Notes: generated by a model from the letters alone, not told the origin. 64,000 nt of DNA from Pantoea conspicua (GCF_002095315.1 NZ_MLFN01000128.1:1-64000), one strand, 5' to 3'; shown: positions 29,799 through 40,255, counted from the stretch's first letter. Translations and numbers: made by a program.

Positions 29799-30682
29799 GT
29801 GGAAAAGAGCTTACATATCAATAAATGGCAGGCCTACAGCCGCCTGATGCGCATTGATAAACCGATCGGTACCTTACTGCTGTTGTGGCCCACTCTGTGG
29901 GCGTTATGGCTGGCTGACATGGCGATCCCGCCGCTGCCGGTGCTACTGGTGTTTGTTGCCGGTGTTTTCGTCATGCGTGCAGCCGCTGCGTCATTAATGA
30001 CTTCGCCGATCGTAAGGTGGATGGACACGTTGAGCGAACGAAACATCGGCCCTTAGCCAGTGGTGCGGTCACCAGCCGGGAAGCCAGACTGCTGTTCGCG
30101 GTGCTGGCACTGGTGGCGTTTGCGCTGGTGCTGACCATGAACCTGATGACGATATTGCTCTCAGTGGTGGGTCTGGCGCTCGCCTGGGTTTATCCGTTTA
30201 TGAAGCGCTATACCCATCTGCCGCAGGTGGTGCTGGGTGCTGCATTTGGCTGGTCGATCCCCATGGCCTGGGCTGCAGTTAGTGAGTCCTTACCTCTTGT
30301 CTGCTGGCTGGTATTCTTCGCCAACATCTGCTGGACGGTGGCCTATGACACTCTCTATGCGATGGTGGATCGTGACGATGATCTGAAGATTGGCGTCAAA
30401 TCGACCGCAATTCTGTTTGGTCGTTTCGACAAGTTGATCATTGGTCTGCTGCAGCTGGCGACGCTGCTGCTCATGGCGTGGGTCGGCATGCTGCTGCAAC
30501 TCAACGCGGCCTTTTACTGGACGCTGATGCTGGCTGCTGCTCTGTTCGTTTATCAACAGAAGCTGATTGCCCGGCGCGAGCGCCCCGCCTGCTTTAAGGC
30601 TTTCCTGAACAACAATTATGTCGGGCTGGTACTGTTCCTGGGCGTACTGATGAATACGCCGCCGTTCAGCCAGCTGTTCTGA
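29799..30682 (+). pseudogene. ubiA: 4-hydroxybenzoate octaprenyltransferase, single-base frameshift
   Basis: UbiA prenylates 4-hydroxybenzoate in the inner membrane. The frame opens at GTG 29799 (or 29796) with [34 protein letters not shown], then shifts near 29984-29986. One G appears missing: AGCCGCTGCG where AGCCGGCTGCG would restore [19 protein letters not shown], which contains the first Asp-rich catalytic motif. The rest to 30682 is normal, including the second motif [13 protein letters not shown]. With the G restored the protein is 294 residues (E. coli 290). Loss of UbiA would be severe, so a sequence error is the likelier reading. Confidence 0.93.
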
Positions 30683-30722
30683 TAGGGGATTCAGGCACAA
30701 AAAAGGCGATTCGGGAGGTCGC

Positions 30723-30882
30723 CAAACCCGATGCAGGATGAATCCGACAGCAATGGATAAGCTCAACGCGCAGGGAACACGGGCAGAAGAGGAAAGCGTC
30801 CTGCGGCAGGGACGGCGCGAGCCGGGCAGTCAGGGATGACGCTTTTGCGTCTTTCCGATCTGACCGTGTTCCCTGAGCAGGC
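30723..30882. repeat. Dispersed palindromic intergenic element, copy 2
   Basis: Arms AGGGAACACGG (30772-30782) and CCGTGTTCCCT (30864-30874) are perfect 11-bp inverted repeats. The flanks match copy 1 at 11107 (42 of 56 positions on the left; 22 of 24 on the right). Unlike copy 1, an 81-nt insert lies between the arms. That insert holds its own partial stem, GGAAAGCGTC against GACGC..CTTTCC. It lies between convergent ubiA and plsB. Confidence 0.75.
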
Positions 30883-30918
30883 ACCGTCTCACAGCGAATC
30901 GGACCAGACCTGACCTAT

Positions 30919-30949
30919 AAAAAAGGCGACCTCATGAGGTCGCCTTTTT
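30919..30949. terminator. Bidirectional terminator between ubiA and plsB
   Basis: AAAAAAGGCGACC-TCAT-GAGG-type stem: GGCGACCTC pairs with GAGGTCGCC, flanked by an A run and a T run. It can end both plsB, 17 nt away, and ubiCA. Confidence 0.93.
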
Positions 30950-30966
30950 ACTGTACGCTTGTTGTG

Positions 30967-33390
30967 TCAGTCGTGTGCCACGGCGCTTTCAATGGTCATG
31001 CGGACGTCGCTGGTGACCAGGTCGGCCAGAATGTGCCAGGTTGCCAGCGTCTGCGCCACATCGGCATCGCCGCTGTCACTGATATATCCTTCATCACGCA
31101 GCGTCAGTACCAGCGAGGTAAAGACCGCTTTGTCGAAGAACTCCGGCGCGTTGATACCGTGCAGCACGGACAGACGTTGCGCCAGTGTGCGGCTCTCTTT
31201 TTCCAGCGTCCCGCGGTTAATCGCTGGTTTGGCGCTGAGAATTGAGAAGGTAATGGCATAACGCTGGAGCGTTTCACGCACCCCGGCAGCCAGCAGCTGC
31301 AGCGTACGGTAACGAGCCGCCGTAAAGCGCAGCTGGCCGTCATCCAGCGTAATCAGACCCTGACGCGCCAGTTCCTGACTGAGTTCAGTCAGCAGCTGCG
31401 GCAGCTCATCGGTCTGCCAGCGCAGGAACAGTTCGCTCTTCAGCATTGGGTAAATCAGGCTCACCTGGCGCAGCAGCTCGGCTTCGCTCAGTGTCTGGTG
31501 CTGTTGCACAATGGCGGCGATCAGCGACGGCATCACCAGCATGTGGTGAATGTTGTTGCGATAGTAGGTCATCAGCACGGCCTGCTCACGCGGCAGAATG
31601 ATGATGTCGCCAATGCTGTCTTTCTCGCTTTCAAACTTATTCATGCCCATCGCGTGATCCAGCAGCGCCTCAGCGGAGAGGTCGGGGACGGTGGCATTGG
31701 CAGAGTAAGGCACATTACGCAGCAGCTGGGTATAGCATTCAAGCTGCTCAATCAGCTGTTCGCGGGTGAGTGAGCGCTGACGTGAGGCGAGCAGCGCGGT
31801 CACGCACAGGTTCATGGCGTTCGCCGCGCCCGCTTCATTGATGCGAACCATCAGGCTCGCTGCGATGTCATTGACGGTAGGCGTTAACCAGGTAGGGCGC
31901 TGCGGCTCAATGGGATCGATGGCGTCACGCCACTCCGGCACGCGCTTGTTAAGATAGTTAACCAGCGGCAGCGGTTCGCCAAAGTTAACGTAGCCCTGGC
32001 CGAGGTTGCGCAGCTTACGCAAGCCGTGCACCATCTGCATGAAGCCTTCTTTCTCTTTCGCCGCGCCGCGTAGCTCTTTGGCGTAAGTACCCACTTCCAT
32101 CACGTGCTCGTAACCGATGTAAATCGGCACCAGGGTAATCGGACGATTACCGCCGCGCAGCATCGCTTGCAGGGTCATCGCTAAGGTCCCGGTTTTCGGA
32201 TCGAGCAGGCGGCCGGTGCGTGAACGCCCGCCTTCAACAAAGTATTCCACCGAATAGCCGCGGGTGAACAACTCACCGAGATATTCACGGAACACCGTGG
32301 CATACAGCTTATTGCCTTTAAAGGTACGACGAATGAAGAACGCGCCCAGACGACGGAAAATAGGTCCGGCTGGCCAGAAGTTGAGGTTGATACCGGCGGC
32401 AATGTGCGGCGGCACCAGTCCCTGATGATAGAGCACGTAAGAGAGCAGCAGGTAATCCATGTGACTGCGATGGCACGGCACATAGACGATTTCATGTCCA
32501 TCCTGCGCCAGCTGACGCACTTTTTCGCCGCCGTTAACGTTGATGCCCTGATAGAGACGGCTCCAGAGCCAGCCCATCACGCGATCCGTTACGCGGATCG
32601 CTTCATAGGAGAAGTTCGCCGCAATCTCTTCCATCATCTCAACCGCATTTTGCTGCGCTTTTTCATGGGAGATTTTTTTGCTGCGTGCTTCATCTTCGAC
32701 CGCTTTTTCAATCGCTTTGGACTGCAACAGGCGATTAAACAGATCCTGACGTGCCGGTAAGCGTGGGCCCACTGCCGCCAGACGCTGACGGGCAAAGTGA
32801 ATGCGCGCTACCCGGGCCAGTTTCTGGGCGATCGATTTGTCAGTGCCGTGTTCAGTCGCCATGCGGCGCAGCGATACGGTCGGTGAAAAACGGACAAAAC
32901 TGTCGCGTCCGTGCCAGATCACCGCAAAGAACTTTTGCACACCGTTCAGTACCCGCAGGTGCGGTGCATCTTCGCCCTGAACCTCACGGCCTGGCGCACG
33001 ACCAAACATCACCGTCACCGGCAGCATCTGGATATCCAGCTTGGGGTTGTTGCGATGCAGGTCGAGATAATCGTGAAAAATCTTCACCGATTCGACGCTG
33101 GGCACAAAATAGGGAAAGACGCGCGGGCCATCGTGGATAAAAACGTGGCGCGGCAGCAGCGAACCATCAATCTCCAGGGGAGAGAGCGGATCGGGCAGAT
33201 GATGCCGCAGGCACTGCGCGCGTAAAGTCAGTAAGTCAGCCTTCGAATCGTAAGGCAGAACGTACATAATGGGCCGGGTCGGGTCCAGACCATGTTCAGA
33301 AACGGGATCGGCCGGAATGGCCTTACTCTTTACCAAAAACGACAGTGGTAAATTCAGTAATTTGTAATAAAGTTTACGCCAACCTGACAT
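30967..33390 (-). CDS. plsB: Glycerol-3-phosphate 1-O-acyltransferase
   Basis: It acylates sn-glycerol-3-phosphate at position 1, the first step of phospholipid synthesis, at the inner membrane. The start [23 protein letters not shown] at 33390 gives 807 residues, exactly the E. coli length and start; a frame extending to 33573 overlaps dgkA and is not conserved. The acyltransferase HX4D box is [15 protein letters not shown] (about 303-317), followed by [19 protein letters not shown] and [14 protein letters not shown]. It is divergent from dgkA across 128 nt, as in E. coli. Confidence 0.98.
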   Translation of the reverse strand: MSGWRKLYYKLLNLPLSFLVKSKAIPADPVSEHGLDPTRPIMYVLPYDSKADLLTLRAQCLRHHLPDPLSPLEIDGSLLPRHVFIHDGPRVFPYFVPSVESVKIFHDYLDLHRNNPKLDIQMLPVTVMFGRAPGREVQGEDAPHLRVLNGVQKFFAVIWHGRDSFVRFSPTVSLRRMATEHGTDKSIAQKLARVARIHFARQRLAAVGPRLPARQDLFNRLLQSKAIEKAVEDEARSKKISHEKAQQNAVEMMEEIAANFSYEAIRVTDRVMGWLWSRLYQGINVNGGEKVRQLAQDGHEIVYVPCHRSHMDYLLLSYVLYHQGLVPPHIAAGINLNFWPAGPIFRRLGAFFIRRTFKGNKLYATVFREYLGELFTRGYSVEYFVEGGRSRTGRLLDPKTGTLAMTLQAMLRGGNRPITLVPIYIGYEHVMEVGTYAKELRGAAKEKEGFMQMVHGLRKLRNLGQGYVNFGEPLPLVNYLNKRVPEWRDAIDPIEPQRPTWLTPTVNDIAASLMVRINEAGAANAMNLCVTALLASRQRSLTREQLIEQLECYTQLLRNVPYSANATVPDLSAEALLDHAMGMNKFESEKDSIGDIIILPREQAVLMTYYRNNIHHMLVMPSLIAAIVQQHQTLSEAELLRQVSLIYPMLKSELFLRWQTDELPQLLTELSQELARQGLITLDDGQLRFTAARYRTLQLLAAGVRETLQRYAITFSILSAKPAINRGTLEKESRTLAQRLSVLHGINAPEFFDKAVFTSLVLTLRDEGYISDSGDADVAQTLATWHILADLVTSDVRMTIESAVAHD

Positions 33391-33518
33391 AGACAACATG
33401 AAGCCTCTTGTTAGCAAAGCGCCGCAAGCATACCAGAAAGCGCAGCGAAGATCTGTGGTGGTGCCAATTGCACGCAGCCCAGACATTGACGTCAATCCGT
33501 TGAAAGGGTTCCACCAAT

Positions 33519-33887
33519 ATGGCAAATAATGCCACCGGTCTCGTAAGAATTGTAAAAGCCGCAGGTTACTCATGGCAGGGCCTGCGTGCCGCCTGGCAGC
33601 ATGAAGCGGCTTTCCGGCAGGAGGCGCTGGCCGCGCTGGTCGCCATTATTGTGGCCTGCTGGCTGGATGTCGATATCGTCTCGCGCATCCTGATGATCGG
33701 CGCAGTGGTGCTGGTGGTCATCGTTGAAATCCTCAATAGCGCCATCGAGGCGGTTGTGGATCGTATCGGTCAGGAGCGCCACCCGTTAGCGGGTCGGGCA
33801 AAAGATATGGGCTCGGCGGCGGTGCTGATCACTATTTTACTGGCACTGTTTGTCTGGATCGCGCTGCTCTGGGCGCATTTGCGATAA
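33519..33887 (+). CDS. dgkA: Diacylglycerol kinase
   Basis: A small integral membrane kinase that recycles diacylglycerol, formed during osmoregulated glucan synthesis, to phosphatidic acid. 122 residues as in E. coli. It has three transmembrane helices and the family motif [16 protein letters not shown] with the metal-binding Glu; the N-terminus [27 protein letters not shown] is conserved. A terminator hairpin follows, and lexA with its own promoter lies downstream. Confidence 0.98.
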   Translation: MANNATGLVRIVKAAGYSWQGLRAAWQHEAAFRQEALAALVAIIVACWLDVDIVSRILMIGAVVLVVIVEILNSAIEAVVDRIGQERHPLAGRAKDMGSAAVLITILLALFVWIALLWAHLR

Positions 33888-33896
33888 CCCTTCCAC

Positions 33897-33919
33897 AACG
33901 CGCCATCTGGCGCGTTTTT
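33897..33919 (+). terminator. dgkA terminator
   Basis: AACGCGCCA-TC-TGGCGCGTT followed by TTTT. The lexA promoter region begins immediately after it. Confidence 0.85.
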
Positions 33920-33950
33920 GCCTGAGAATCGGTTTCCATTTCGCCAATAC

Positions 33951-33966
33951 CTGTATATACTCACAG
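33951..33966. promoter_or_regulatory. LexA box 1 of lexA
   Basis: CTGTATATACTCACAG fits CTG-N10-CAG and equals the first SOS box of E. coli lexA. It gives autoregulation of lexA-dinF. Confidence 0.95.
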
Positions 33967-33969
33967 CGA

Positions 33970-33985
33970 CTGTATAAACAACCAG
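33970..33985. promoter_or_regulatory. LexA box 2 of lexA
   Basis: CTGTATAAACAACCAG fits CTG-N10-CAG. It starts 19 nt after the first box and ends 8 nt before the lexA ATG. Two boxes are usual for lexA in this order. Confidence 0.9.
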
Positions 33986-33993
33986 GGGGCGGG

Positions 33994-34608
33994 ATGAAAG
34001 CATTAACCAGCAGGCAGCAGCAGGTCTATGACCTGATTCGCGACCATATTACTCAAACGGGCATGCCGCCTACGCGTGCAGAAATTGCCGCGCAGCTGGG
34101 TTTCCGCTCGCCGAATGCGGCAGAAGAGCATCTTAAAGCGCTGGCACGTAAAGGGGTGATTGAGATTGTCTCTGGCGCCTCGCGCGGTATTCGTCTGTTA
34201 ATGGAAGAAGAGGCCTCTGAAGGTCTGCCGTTAATTGGCCGGGTTGCTGCCGGTGAGCCGATCATGGCGCAGGAACATATCGAAACCCATTACAAAGTCG
34301 ATCCGGGCCTGTTCAAACCCTCTGCCGACTTCCTGCTGCGCGTCAGCGGAATGTCGATGAAAGATATCGGGATTATGGATGGCGACCTGCTCGCGGTACA
34401 TAAAACCCAGGACGTGCGTAATGGCCAGGTTGTCGTGGCCCGCATTGATGATGAAGTGACGGTAAAACGCTGGAAAAAGCAGGGTGCTATTGTGCATCTC
34501 CTGCCGGAAAACAGCGACTTTGATCCGATCGTCGTCGATACACGTGCCCAGTCACTGACCGTTGAAGGTCTGGCGGTGGGTGTGGTTCGCAACGGCGAGT
34601 GGCTCTGA
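33994..34608 (+). CDS. lexA: SOS repressor LexA
   Basis: Represses SOS genes and self-cleaves when RecA filaments form on damaged DNA. 204 residues, against 202 in E. coli. The winged helix-turn-helix covers [19 protein letters not shown] to RKGVIEI (1-60). The cleavage site is Ala86-Gly87 in GRVAAGEP, with the catalytic dyad Ser121 in VSGMSMKD and Lys158 in VTVKRW. The start is the ATG after GGGGGCGGG and two LexA boxes; an upstream in-frame start at 33850 would overlap dgkA. First gene of lexA-dinF. Confidence 0.98.
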   Translation: MKALTSRQQQVYDLIRDHITQTGMPPTRAEIAAQLGFRSPNAAEEHLKALARKGVIEIVSGASRGIRLLMEEEASEGLPLIGRVAAGEPIMAQEHIETHYKVDPGLFKPSADFLLRVSGMSMKDIGIMDGDLLAVHKTQDVRNGQVVVARIDDEVTVKRWKKQGAIVHLLPENSDFDPIVVDTRAQSLTVEGLAVGVVRNGEWL

Positions 34609-34709
34609 GTCTGACATAACCGCGCATTCGTAGCGTCTGATGCTATTCTGTCGGCCCTAATTTTGTCGCTGCAGCTCCCCTCTCTGCAGCGCTGAGCACG
34701 GAACTGCGA

Positions 34710-36033
34710 ATGCGTTTTTTAACGGCTACCGACAAAAACCTCTGGCGGCTCGCGCTGCCGATGATCCTTTCTAACATCACCGTTCCCTTACTGGGTGTGG
34801 TCGATACCGCTGTCATTGGTCATCTCGACAGCCCGGTCTATCTCGGCGGGGTTGCGGTCGGCACGACAGTCACCAGTTTTCTCTTCATGCTGCTGCTGTT
34901 CCTGCGGATGAGTACCACCGGCCTGACGGCGCAGGCATTCGGCGCGGGCGATAAAACGGCGCTGGCACGTGCGCTGACCCAGCCTTTAATCATTGCGCTG
35001 CTGGCTGGCGTGCTGTTCATCTGCCTGCGTTCTCCCATTATCACCCTGGCAACTCCTCTGATTGGCGGCGATCCCAACGTTTTACAACAGGCGGCGCTGT
35101 TTATTCAGATTCGCTGGCTGAGTGCGCCTGCCACGCTGGCAAACCTGGTGATCCTTGGCTGGCTGCTCGGTGTGCAGTATGCGCGGGCGCCGGTCATCCT
35201 GCTGGTGGTGGGTAATCTGGTCAATATTGTGCTCGACCTCTGGCTGGTGATGGGGCTGCATTGGGGGCGTGGCGGGTGCGGCAACCGCGACCGCACTGGC
35301 AGAGTACATTACGCTGGCCGTCGGTGCGGTGATGGTCTGGCGGGTGTTGAAACTGCGCGGCATCACCACGGCAATACTGAAGCAGAGCTGGCGCGGTGAT
35401 ATTCAGCGCCTGCTGCGGCTTAATCGCGACATCATGCTGCGTTCGTTACTGCTGCAGCTCTGCTTTGCCTCACTGACGGTACTGGGCGCGCGCATCGGTC
35501 CGCAGGTGGTGGCAGTCAACGCGGTGCTGTTGATGTTTATCACCTTTACCGCCTACGCGCTTGACGGTTTCGCCTATGCAGTAGAAGCCTTTGCTGGCGA
35601 GGCACACGGCGCAAAAGATGGCAGCAAATTGCTGCGCGTCTGGCACGCCGCCTGTCGACAGGCGGTGGTGGTGGCGATCGGTTTTTCGCTGCTCTATGCG
35701 CTCTCCGGCCCGCACATCGTGGCGCTGCTGACCTCCCTTGAACCGCTGCAACAGGCTGCCGATCGCTATCTGATATGGCAGGTCATCCTGCCGCTGATTG
35801 GCGTCTGGTGTTATCTGCTCGATGGCATGTTTATCGGCGCGACCCGCGGCCGGGAGATGCGTAATAGCATGATGGTAGCGGCACTCGGCTACTTCCTGAC
35901 GCTGCTCAGCGTCCCGATACTGGGCAACCACGGATTGTGGCTGGCGGTAACGGTTTTTCTGGCGCTGCGCGGACTGTCGCTGTGGCTGATCTGGCGTAAA
36001 CACTGGCAGCAGAACAGCTGGTTCGACGCCTGA
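34710..36033 (+). pseudogene. dinF: MATE-family efflux protein DinF, single-base frameshift
   Basis: An SOS-regulated inner-membrane MATE transporter downstream of lexA. The first part (MRFLTATDKNLWRLALPMILSNITVPLLGVVDTAVIGHLDSPVYLGG) and last part (NRDIMLRSLLLQLCF to HWQQNSWFDA) both match E. coli DinF closely, but the frame changes at a G run, 35263-35267. One G fewer gives LWLVMGLHWGVAGAATATALAEYITL and a single 440-residue protein (E. coli about 441). An extra G in a homopolymer suggests a sequencing error rather than a true mutation. Confidence 0.93.
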
Positions 36034-36204
36034 TAGCGGGCTGCTCTAGCCGGTTCGCTACAGATTATTCTGTATTATTCCAGCAACTCTAAAATCTTCT
36101 ACTACAATTAACCGTAAGCAGCGCGGTTAACCAGCGCTTTATATCGTCATTTTGTTTTCTTTCAAGATAAATGATGCAACCAAAGGATGACATAGAGGTC
36201 TGCC

Positions 36205-36417
36205 ATGAATAAAGATCAAGCGAGCGGCAACTGGAAGCAGTTTAAAGGTAATGTGAAAGAGAAATGGGGCAAGCTGACCGACGATGACATGCAGGTTATT
36301 GAAGGCAAACGCGATCAGCTGGTCGGTAAAATTCAGGAACGTTATGGCTATGCAAAAGAAGATGCAGAGCGCGAAGTAACGGACTGGGAAGGCCAGAACA
36401 AAGATTACCGTTGGTAA
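36205..36417 (+). CDS. yjbJ: CsbD-family stress protein YjbJ
   Basis: A 70-residue hydrophilic protein of the CsbD family, nearly identical to E. coli YjbJ over NWKQFKGNVKEKWGKLTDDDMQVIEGKRDQLVGKIQERYGY. It is abundant under sigma-S-type stress in E. coli but has no known activity. It has its own AT-rich upstream region and a GAGG site 8 nt before the ATG. It lies between dinF and zur as in E. coli. Confidence 0.95.
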   Translation: MNKDQASGNWKQFKGNVKEKWGKLTDDDMQVIEGKRDQLVGKIQERYGYAKEDAEREVTDWEGQNKDYRW

Positions 36418-36490
36418 TCACGCAGATTTACGGATAAAGCTCCTACCCGCCGGTACGGCTCATACCGGCAACCGCACAAGGATGTGCACA

Positions 36491-37012
36491 CTACCCGCGT
36501 TTTCCCCGCTTCTTACCCTCACTCTGATGATCGTGTTCGCAACTTTCATGATGCGTGCAGGCTTCTACTGCAACACAACTCTCACATAATCCATGCGCTT
36601 CAATCACGCTGTGACGCAGGGCAAATTGTGCCTCGCCAGCCAGCGTCGCGATGATCTTTTCGACGCCCTGCGCCTGCTTCTCAGTGACAGCGGCACAGCG
36701 GTCGCATACCAGCATTACCGACGTATGTGCCGGTGCCTCAAAATGATGACACATCACATAGCTATTATTGGACTCTACCCGGTGGATAAACCCCTGTTCC
36801 AGCAGGAAATCAAGCGCCCGATAAACGGTGGGCGGCTTGGCCTGCGGTTCGCTGACCCGGAGTTGATCCAGCAGATCATAGGCGCTAATTGAACCCGGCT
36901 GCTCAGCCATTAATCGCAACACTTCCGCCCGTTGCGACGTCAGACGCACACCGCGCTGCAGGCACAGTTTTTCCGCCTGGGTCATTATTTGCTGTGACGT
37001 CATGTTTGACAT
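36491..37012 (-). CDS. zur: Zinc uptake regulator Zur
   Basis: A Fur-family repressor of zinc uptake genes. The start at 37012 (MSNMTSQQIMTQAEKLCLQRGVRLTSQR) follows GGAG by 7 nt and gives 173 residues (E. coli 171); a frame from 37054 adds 14 unconserved residues. The DNA-binding region holds SAYDLLDQLRVSEPQAKPPTVYRALDFLLEQGF. Zinc ligands are visible as CDRCAAV, CHHFEAPAHTS, and CESCVAVEACTHHESCEHDH, with a His/Cys-rich tail. It lies opposite to yjbJ. Confidence 0.97.
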   Translation of the reverse strand: MSNMTSQQIMTQAEKLCLQRGVRLTSQRAEVLRLMAEQPGSISAYDLLDQLRVSEPQAKPPTVYRALDFLLEQGFIHRVESNNSYVMCHHFEAPAHTSVMLVCDRCAAVTEKQAQGVEKIIATLAGEAQFALRHSVIEAHGLCESCVAVEACTHHESCEHDHQSEGKKRGKRG

Positions 37013-37462
37013 GAAAGTTCTCCGCTGGATAAGTGATGTTATTTTATCACACAAAATTTAGCCGCGCAGAGGTTGGTTTTCGGGCGGAAAAGCGGCTATT
37101 TTGCGGGCAAAAACAGCAGGAAAGAGCATGCCGGCATCGGGATTGCCTGTTATCGGCATAAAAACAGATCCACGTGACGGGGAGCCGGGATGCGCCGTTT
37201 AACACTTTTGCTTTGCATCTCACGGAGTTAAGACGTACTGTTCAGAAAGACTTAAGAAATGTCTGGTATTATTTTATTTTTTCCCGTGTATTTTGAATAA
37301 AAATTATAATTTTCTGATTGGAAAACATCCAATCCTTCGAATTAAGAGACTGTTTCCTTTGAATTCACAGCAATAACGCGTTAGCCAACGTTCACAATAG
37401 AGCTAACAAACTATTCAGTCGTTGAATGTTTCAACGGCACTTTCTCAGGTGATAGCAGGCAA
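37013..37462. other. zur / TraF-like intergenic region, no gene seen
   Basis: 450 nt, AT-rich from about 37250 (long T and A tracts). GTTAGC (37380s) and GCTAAC (about 37401-37406) form a short inverted repeat close to the downstream gene. It must hold the divergent zur and TraF-like promoters. No open frame or RNA gene was recognised. Confidence 0.5.
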
Positions 37463-38713
37463 ATGGTGAAAAAATCCGCTCAACGCTCAGCGCTGGTGTA
37501 CACCGCTGTATTGAATGCGCTTTTCCTTTCTTCTTCCGCCATGGCGGCAGGTACCTGGTATGATGCACGTAACGACGCTATGGGCGGTACCGGTGTCGCA
37601 TCTTCTCTTTATGGCTCCGCCGTGCTGGCCAACCCGGCTTTAATGACGCGAGCAAAACCCGACGACAGCGTCAGTATTATTTTTCCTTCAGCCGGTATTC
37701 AGGTCACCGACAAAGATCATCTGATCGACAAAGTGGATGACATCACCGATACCGTCGATCGCTACCGCGATGTTATCGGTAATCTGACTTTTGCCGATTA
37801 TCTGCGTGGCTATCCTGAAGTGCGCGCCGCCTCAGGCGATGTCGCCAACAAGTTAAACGATCTGCGCGGCAACAAAGCAGACGGCAGTGCCGGGGTGGCG
37901 CTGGCGGTGACTATTCCAAATGAGACGCTGCCTTTCGCCTTTATTACCAAAGCCTACGGCTCGGCACATGTGCGTGCCAACGTGGTCCAGAGCGATATCG
38001 ATTATCTGCGCGGCGTGGCTGACGGGACGGTGCTCCCTCGTCCGGGCGACCAGAACAACCTGCGCTCCAGCGCCAACGGCTTAGCGGCGCTGGTGACCGA
38101 TTACGGCGTTGCGCTGGCGCATGAATTCACCATTGCCGGTCAGCCGGTGTCAGTGGGCGTCACGCCGAAATTGCAAAAAACCTGGCTCTATAACTACACC
38201 GCCAGCATCTACAACTACGACAAAAGTGACATCAACAATAGCCAGTATCGCAGCACGGATACCGGCTTTAACGTCGATGCCGGTCTGGCCACCACCTTTG
38301 CTGAAAACTGGACGCTGGGTATTACCGGACAAAACCTGGTTTCCCGCGATCTGCAGACTAAAGAGGTCAACGGCTTCCGCGATACCTATCAGATCCGTCC
38401 GCTGGTCACCACCGGTCTGGCCTGGGATAAAGGGCCGTTTACCGTCACCGGTGATGTTGACCTGACCGAAACCAAACGGTTTAAAACCCAGGATAACAGC
38501 CAGTATGCAGCAGTGGGTGCGGAATATCGGGTACTCGACTGGTTACAGTTACGTGCGGGTTATCGTGCGGATATGCGTTCAAATGATGAGAACGTCGCGA
38601 CCGCCGGTTTTGGCCTGTCACCGTTTAACAAGGCGGTACATCTGGATCTGGCTGGCTCGGTGGGCGCTAACAATACCTGGGGCGCGATGATGCAGCTCGG
38701 CTTCAATTTCTAA
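37463..38713 (+). CDS. TraF-like (TraF_2 family) outer-membrane protein
   Basis: 416 residues with a long signal peptide (about residues 1-29, ending SSSAMAA). The mature start TWYDARNDAMGGTGVASSLYGSAVLANPAL resembles the chromosomal TraF_2 (conjugal-transfer TraF-like) family. The C-terminal half is a series of alternating strands ending in aromatic NTWGAMMQLGFNF, typical of an outer-membrane beta-barrel terminating in Phe. No other transfer gene is nearby, so a role in conjugation is doubtful. The function is unknown. Confidence 0.75.
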   Translation: MVKKSAQRSALVYTAVLNALFLSSSAMAAGTWYDARNDAMGGTGVASSLYGSAVLANPALMTRAKPDDSVSIIFPSAGIQVTDKDHLIDKVDDITDTVDRYRDVIGNLTFADYLRGYPEVRAASGDVANKLNDLRGNKADGSAGVALAVTIPNETLPFAFITKAYGSAHVRANVVQSDIDYLRGVADGTVLPRPGDQNNLRSSANGLAALVTDYGVALAHEFTIAGQPVSVGVTPKLQKTWLYNYTASIYNYDKSDINNSQYRSTDTGFNVDAGLATTFAENWTLGITGQNLVSRDLQTKEVNGFRDTYQIRPLVTTGLAWDKGPFTVTGDVDLTETKRFKTQDNSQYAAVGAEYRVLDWLQLRAGYRADMRSNDENVATAGFGLSPFNKAVHLDLAGSVGANNTWGAMMQLGFNF

Positions 38714-38818
38714 CCTTCTTTTAGCCGCGGTTCGGGGCGGGCGATGCACTATCGCCCGCCCTTGTGTTATCCTTGCACAGAATTCCATCACTCTTAAATA
38801 CCGGATTGCCTGCGCTTC

Positions 38819-39811
38819 ATGGATACATTTTCTTCGCAACGTTTCTCGATTGCCCCGATGCTCGACTGGACCGATCGCCATTGCCGCTATTTTCATCGCC
38901 AGCTTACCGGCGATACGCTGCTCTATACCGAAATGGTCACTACCGGCGCGATCATTCATGGTAAAGGCGATTATCTGGCGTACAGCGAGGATGAACATCC
39001 GGTCGCTCTGCAACTGGGTGGCAGCGATCCCGCCGCGCTGGCGCACTGCGCGAAGCTGGCCGAGCAACGCGGCTATGATGAAGTGAACCTCAATGTCGGT
39101 TGTCCCTCTGACCGGGTGCAGAACGGCCGCTTCGGCGCCTGTCTGATGGCGGAAGCGGATCTGGTGGCTGACGCCATCAAGGCGATGCGCGACGTGGTAT
39201 CGATTCCGGTGACGGTGAAAACGCGTATCGGGATTGACGAGCAGGACAGCTATCCGTTCCTGACCGATTTTGTCGGCACGGTGGCCGAGCGCGGCGGATG
39301 TGAGACGTTTATCATCCATGCCCGTAAAGCCTGGCTGTCGGGCCTGAGTCCGAAAGAGAACCGCGAAATTCCGCCGCTGGATTACCCTCGGGTCTATCAG
39401 TTGAAACGGGATTTCCCGCACCTGACGCTGGCGATTAACGGCGGCGTGAAAACGCTGGAAGAGGCGCAGACTCATCTGCAGCACCTTGATGGCGTGATGA
39501 TGGGCCGCGAAGCCTATCAGAATCCGGGCATTCTGGCGCAGGTGGATCAGCAACTGTTTGGACGTCAGCATCCGGCGGCCGACCCGGTGGCGGTGGTTCG
39601 CGCCATGTATCCTTACATTGAAGCGGAACTGGCAAAGGGCACTTACCTGGGACATGTGACGCGTCATATGCTCGGTCTGTTCCAGGGAATCCCTGGCGCC
39701 CGACAATGGCGACGCTACCTCAGTGAAAATGCCCATAAACCGGGCGCAGACGTGCGCGTGCTGGAAGCTGCGCTGGCGCTGGTCGCGGATAAAATTCCGC
39801 AAGAAGCCTGA
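38819..39811 (+). CDS. dusA: tRNA-dihydrouridine synthase A
   Basis: Reduces uridines 20/20a of tRNA D-loops using FMN and NADPH. 330 residues as in the usual DusA annotation. FMN-barrel motifs include [20 protein letters not shown], the catalytic-cysteine block [42 protein letters not shown] and [12 protein letters not shown]. It is followed 18 nt later by a terminator, then pspG, as in E. coli. Confidence 0.98.
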   Translation: MDTFSSQRFSIAPMLDWTDRHCRYFHRQLTGDTLLYTEMVTTGAIIHGKGDYLAYSEDEHPVALQLGGSDPAALAHCAKLAEQRGYDEVNLNVGCPSDRVQNGRFGACLMAEADLVADAIKAMRDVVSIPVTVKTRIGIDEQDSYPFLTDFVGTVAERGGCETFIIHARKAWLSGLSPKENREIPPLDYPRVYQLKRDFPHLTLAINGGVKTLEEAQTHLQHLDGVMMGREAYQNPGILAQVDQQLFGRQHPAADPVAVVRAMYPYIEAELAKGTYLGHVTRHMLGLFQGIPGARQWRRYLSENAHKPGADVRVLEAALALVADKIPQEA

Positions 39812-39829
39812 TCGAGCTAAAGAAAAGAG

Positions 39830-39857
39830 ACCAGCCCGCAATGGCTGGTTTTTTTTT
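39830..39857 (+). terminator. dusA terminator
   Basis: ACCAGCC-CGCAAT-GGCTGGT followed by nine T residues, 18 nt after the dusA stop. Confidence 0.95.
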
Positions 39858-39934
39858 ACGCCACAAGTTGGTTTTTTTGACGAATAATAAGTTTGTTATC
39901 TGTGCTGTAGCCGCGTAAAACAATCACTTACAGG

Positions 39935-39951
39935 TTGGCACGTTTCTTGTA
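39935..39951 (+). promoter_or_regulatory. Sigma-54 promoter of pspG
   Basis: TTGGCACGTTTCTTGTA matches the -24/-12 consensus TTGGCACG-N4-TTGCA with one mismatch (TTGT for TTGC). It lies 38 nt before pspG. E. coli pspG is driven by sigma-54 with PspF during envelope stress. Confidence 0.85.
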
Positions 39952-39988
39952 AAGATCGTCACAACGAGTCTCAATAAGGAGCGCTAAC

Positions 39989-40255
39989 GTGGAAATTTTG
40001 TTTGTATTGGGTTTTTTCCTGATGCTGTTAGTAACGGGAGTGTCACTGCTCGGCGTGCTGGCTGCGCTGGTGGTCGCCACCCTGGTGATGTTCGTTGGCG
40101 GGCTGTTTGCAATTGTTATCAAAGTGTTGCCATGGCTGGTGCTGGCGGTGGTCGCAGTCTGGCTGCATCGCGCTTTTTTCGGCGATCGCAATACACGCGA
40201 ATGGCGTAAACTAAAGCGTAAGATCAATAAGTTAGATAAAAAAGGCTGGCGATAA
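39989..40255 (+). CDS. pspG: Phage shock protein G
   Basis: An 88-residue inner-membrane protein (E. coli PspG 80). Two or three hydrophobic segments (LFVLGFFLMLLVTGVSLLGVLAALVVATLVMFVGGLFAIVIKVLPWLVLAVVAVWL) match PspG, with a basic tail RKLKRKINKLDKKGWR that differs from E. coli. It belongs to the PspF/sigma-54 envelope-stress regulon, consistent with the promoter upstream. AAGGAG lies before the ATG. Confidence 0.93.
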   Translation: MEILFVLGFFLMLLVTGVSLLGVLAALVVATLVMFVGGLFAIVIKVLPWLVLAVVAVWLHRAFFGDRNTREWRKLKRKINKLDKKGWR

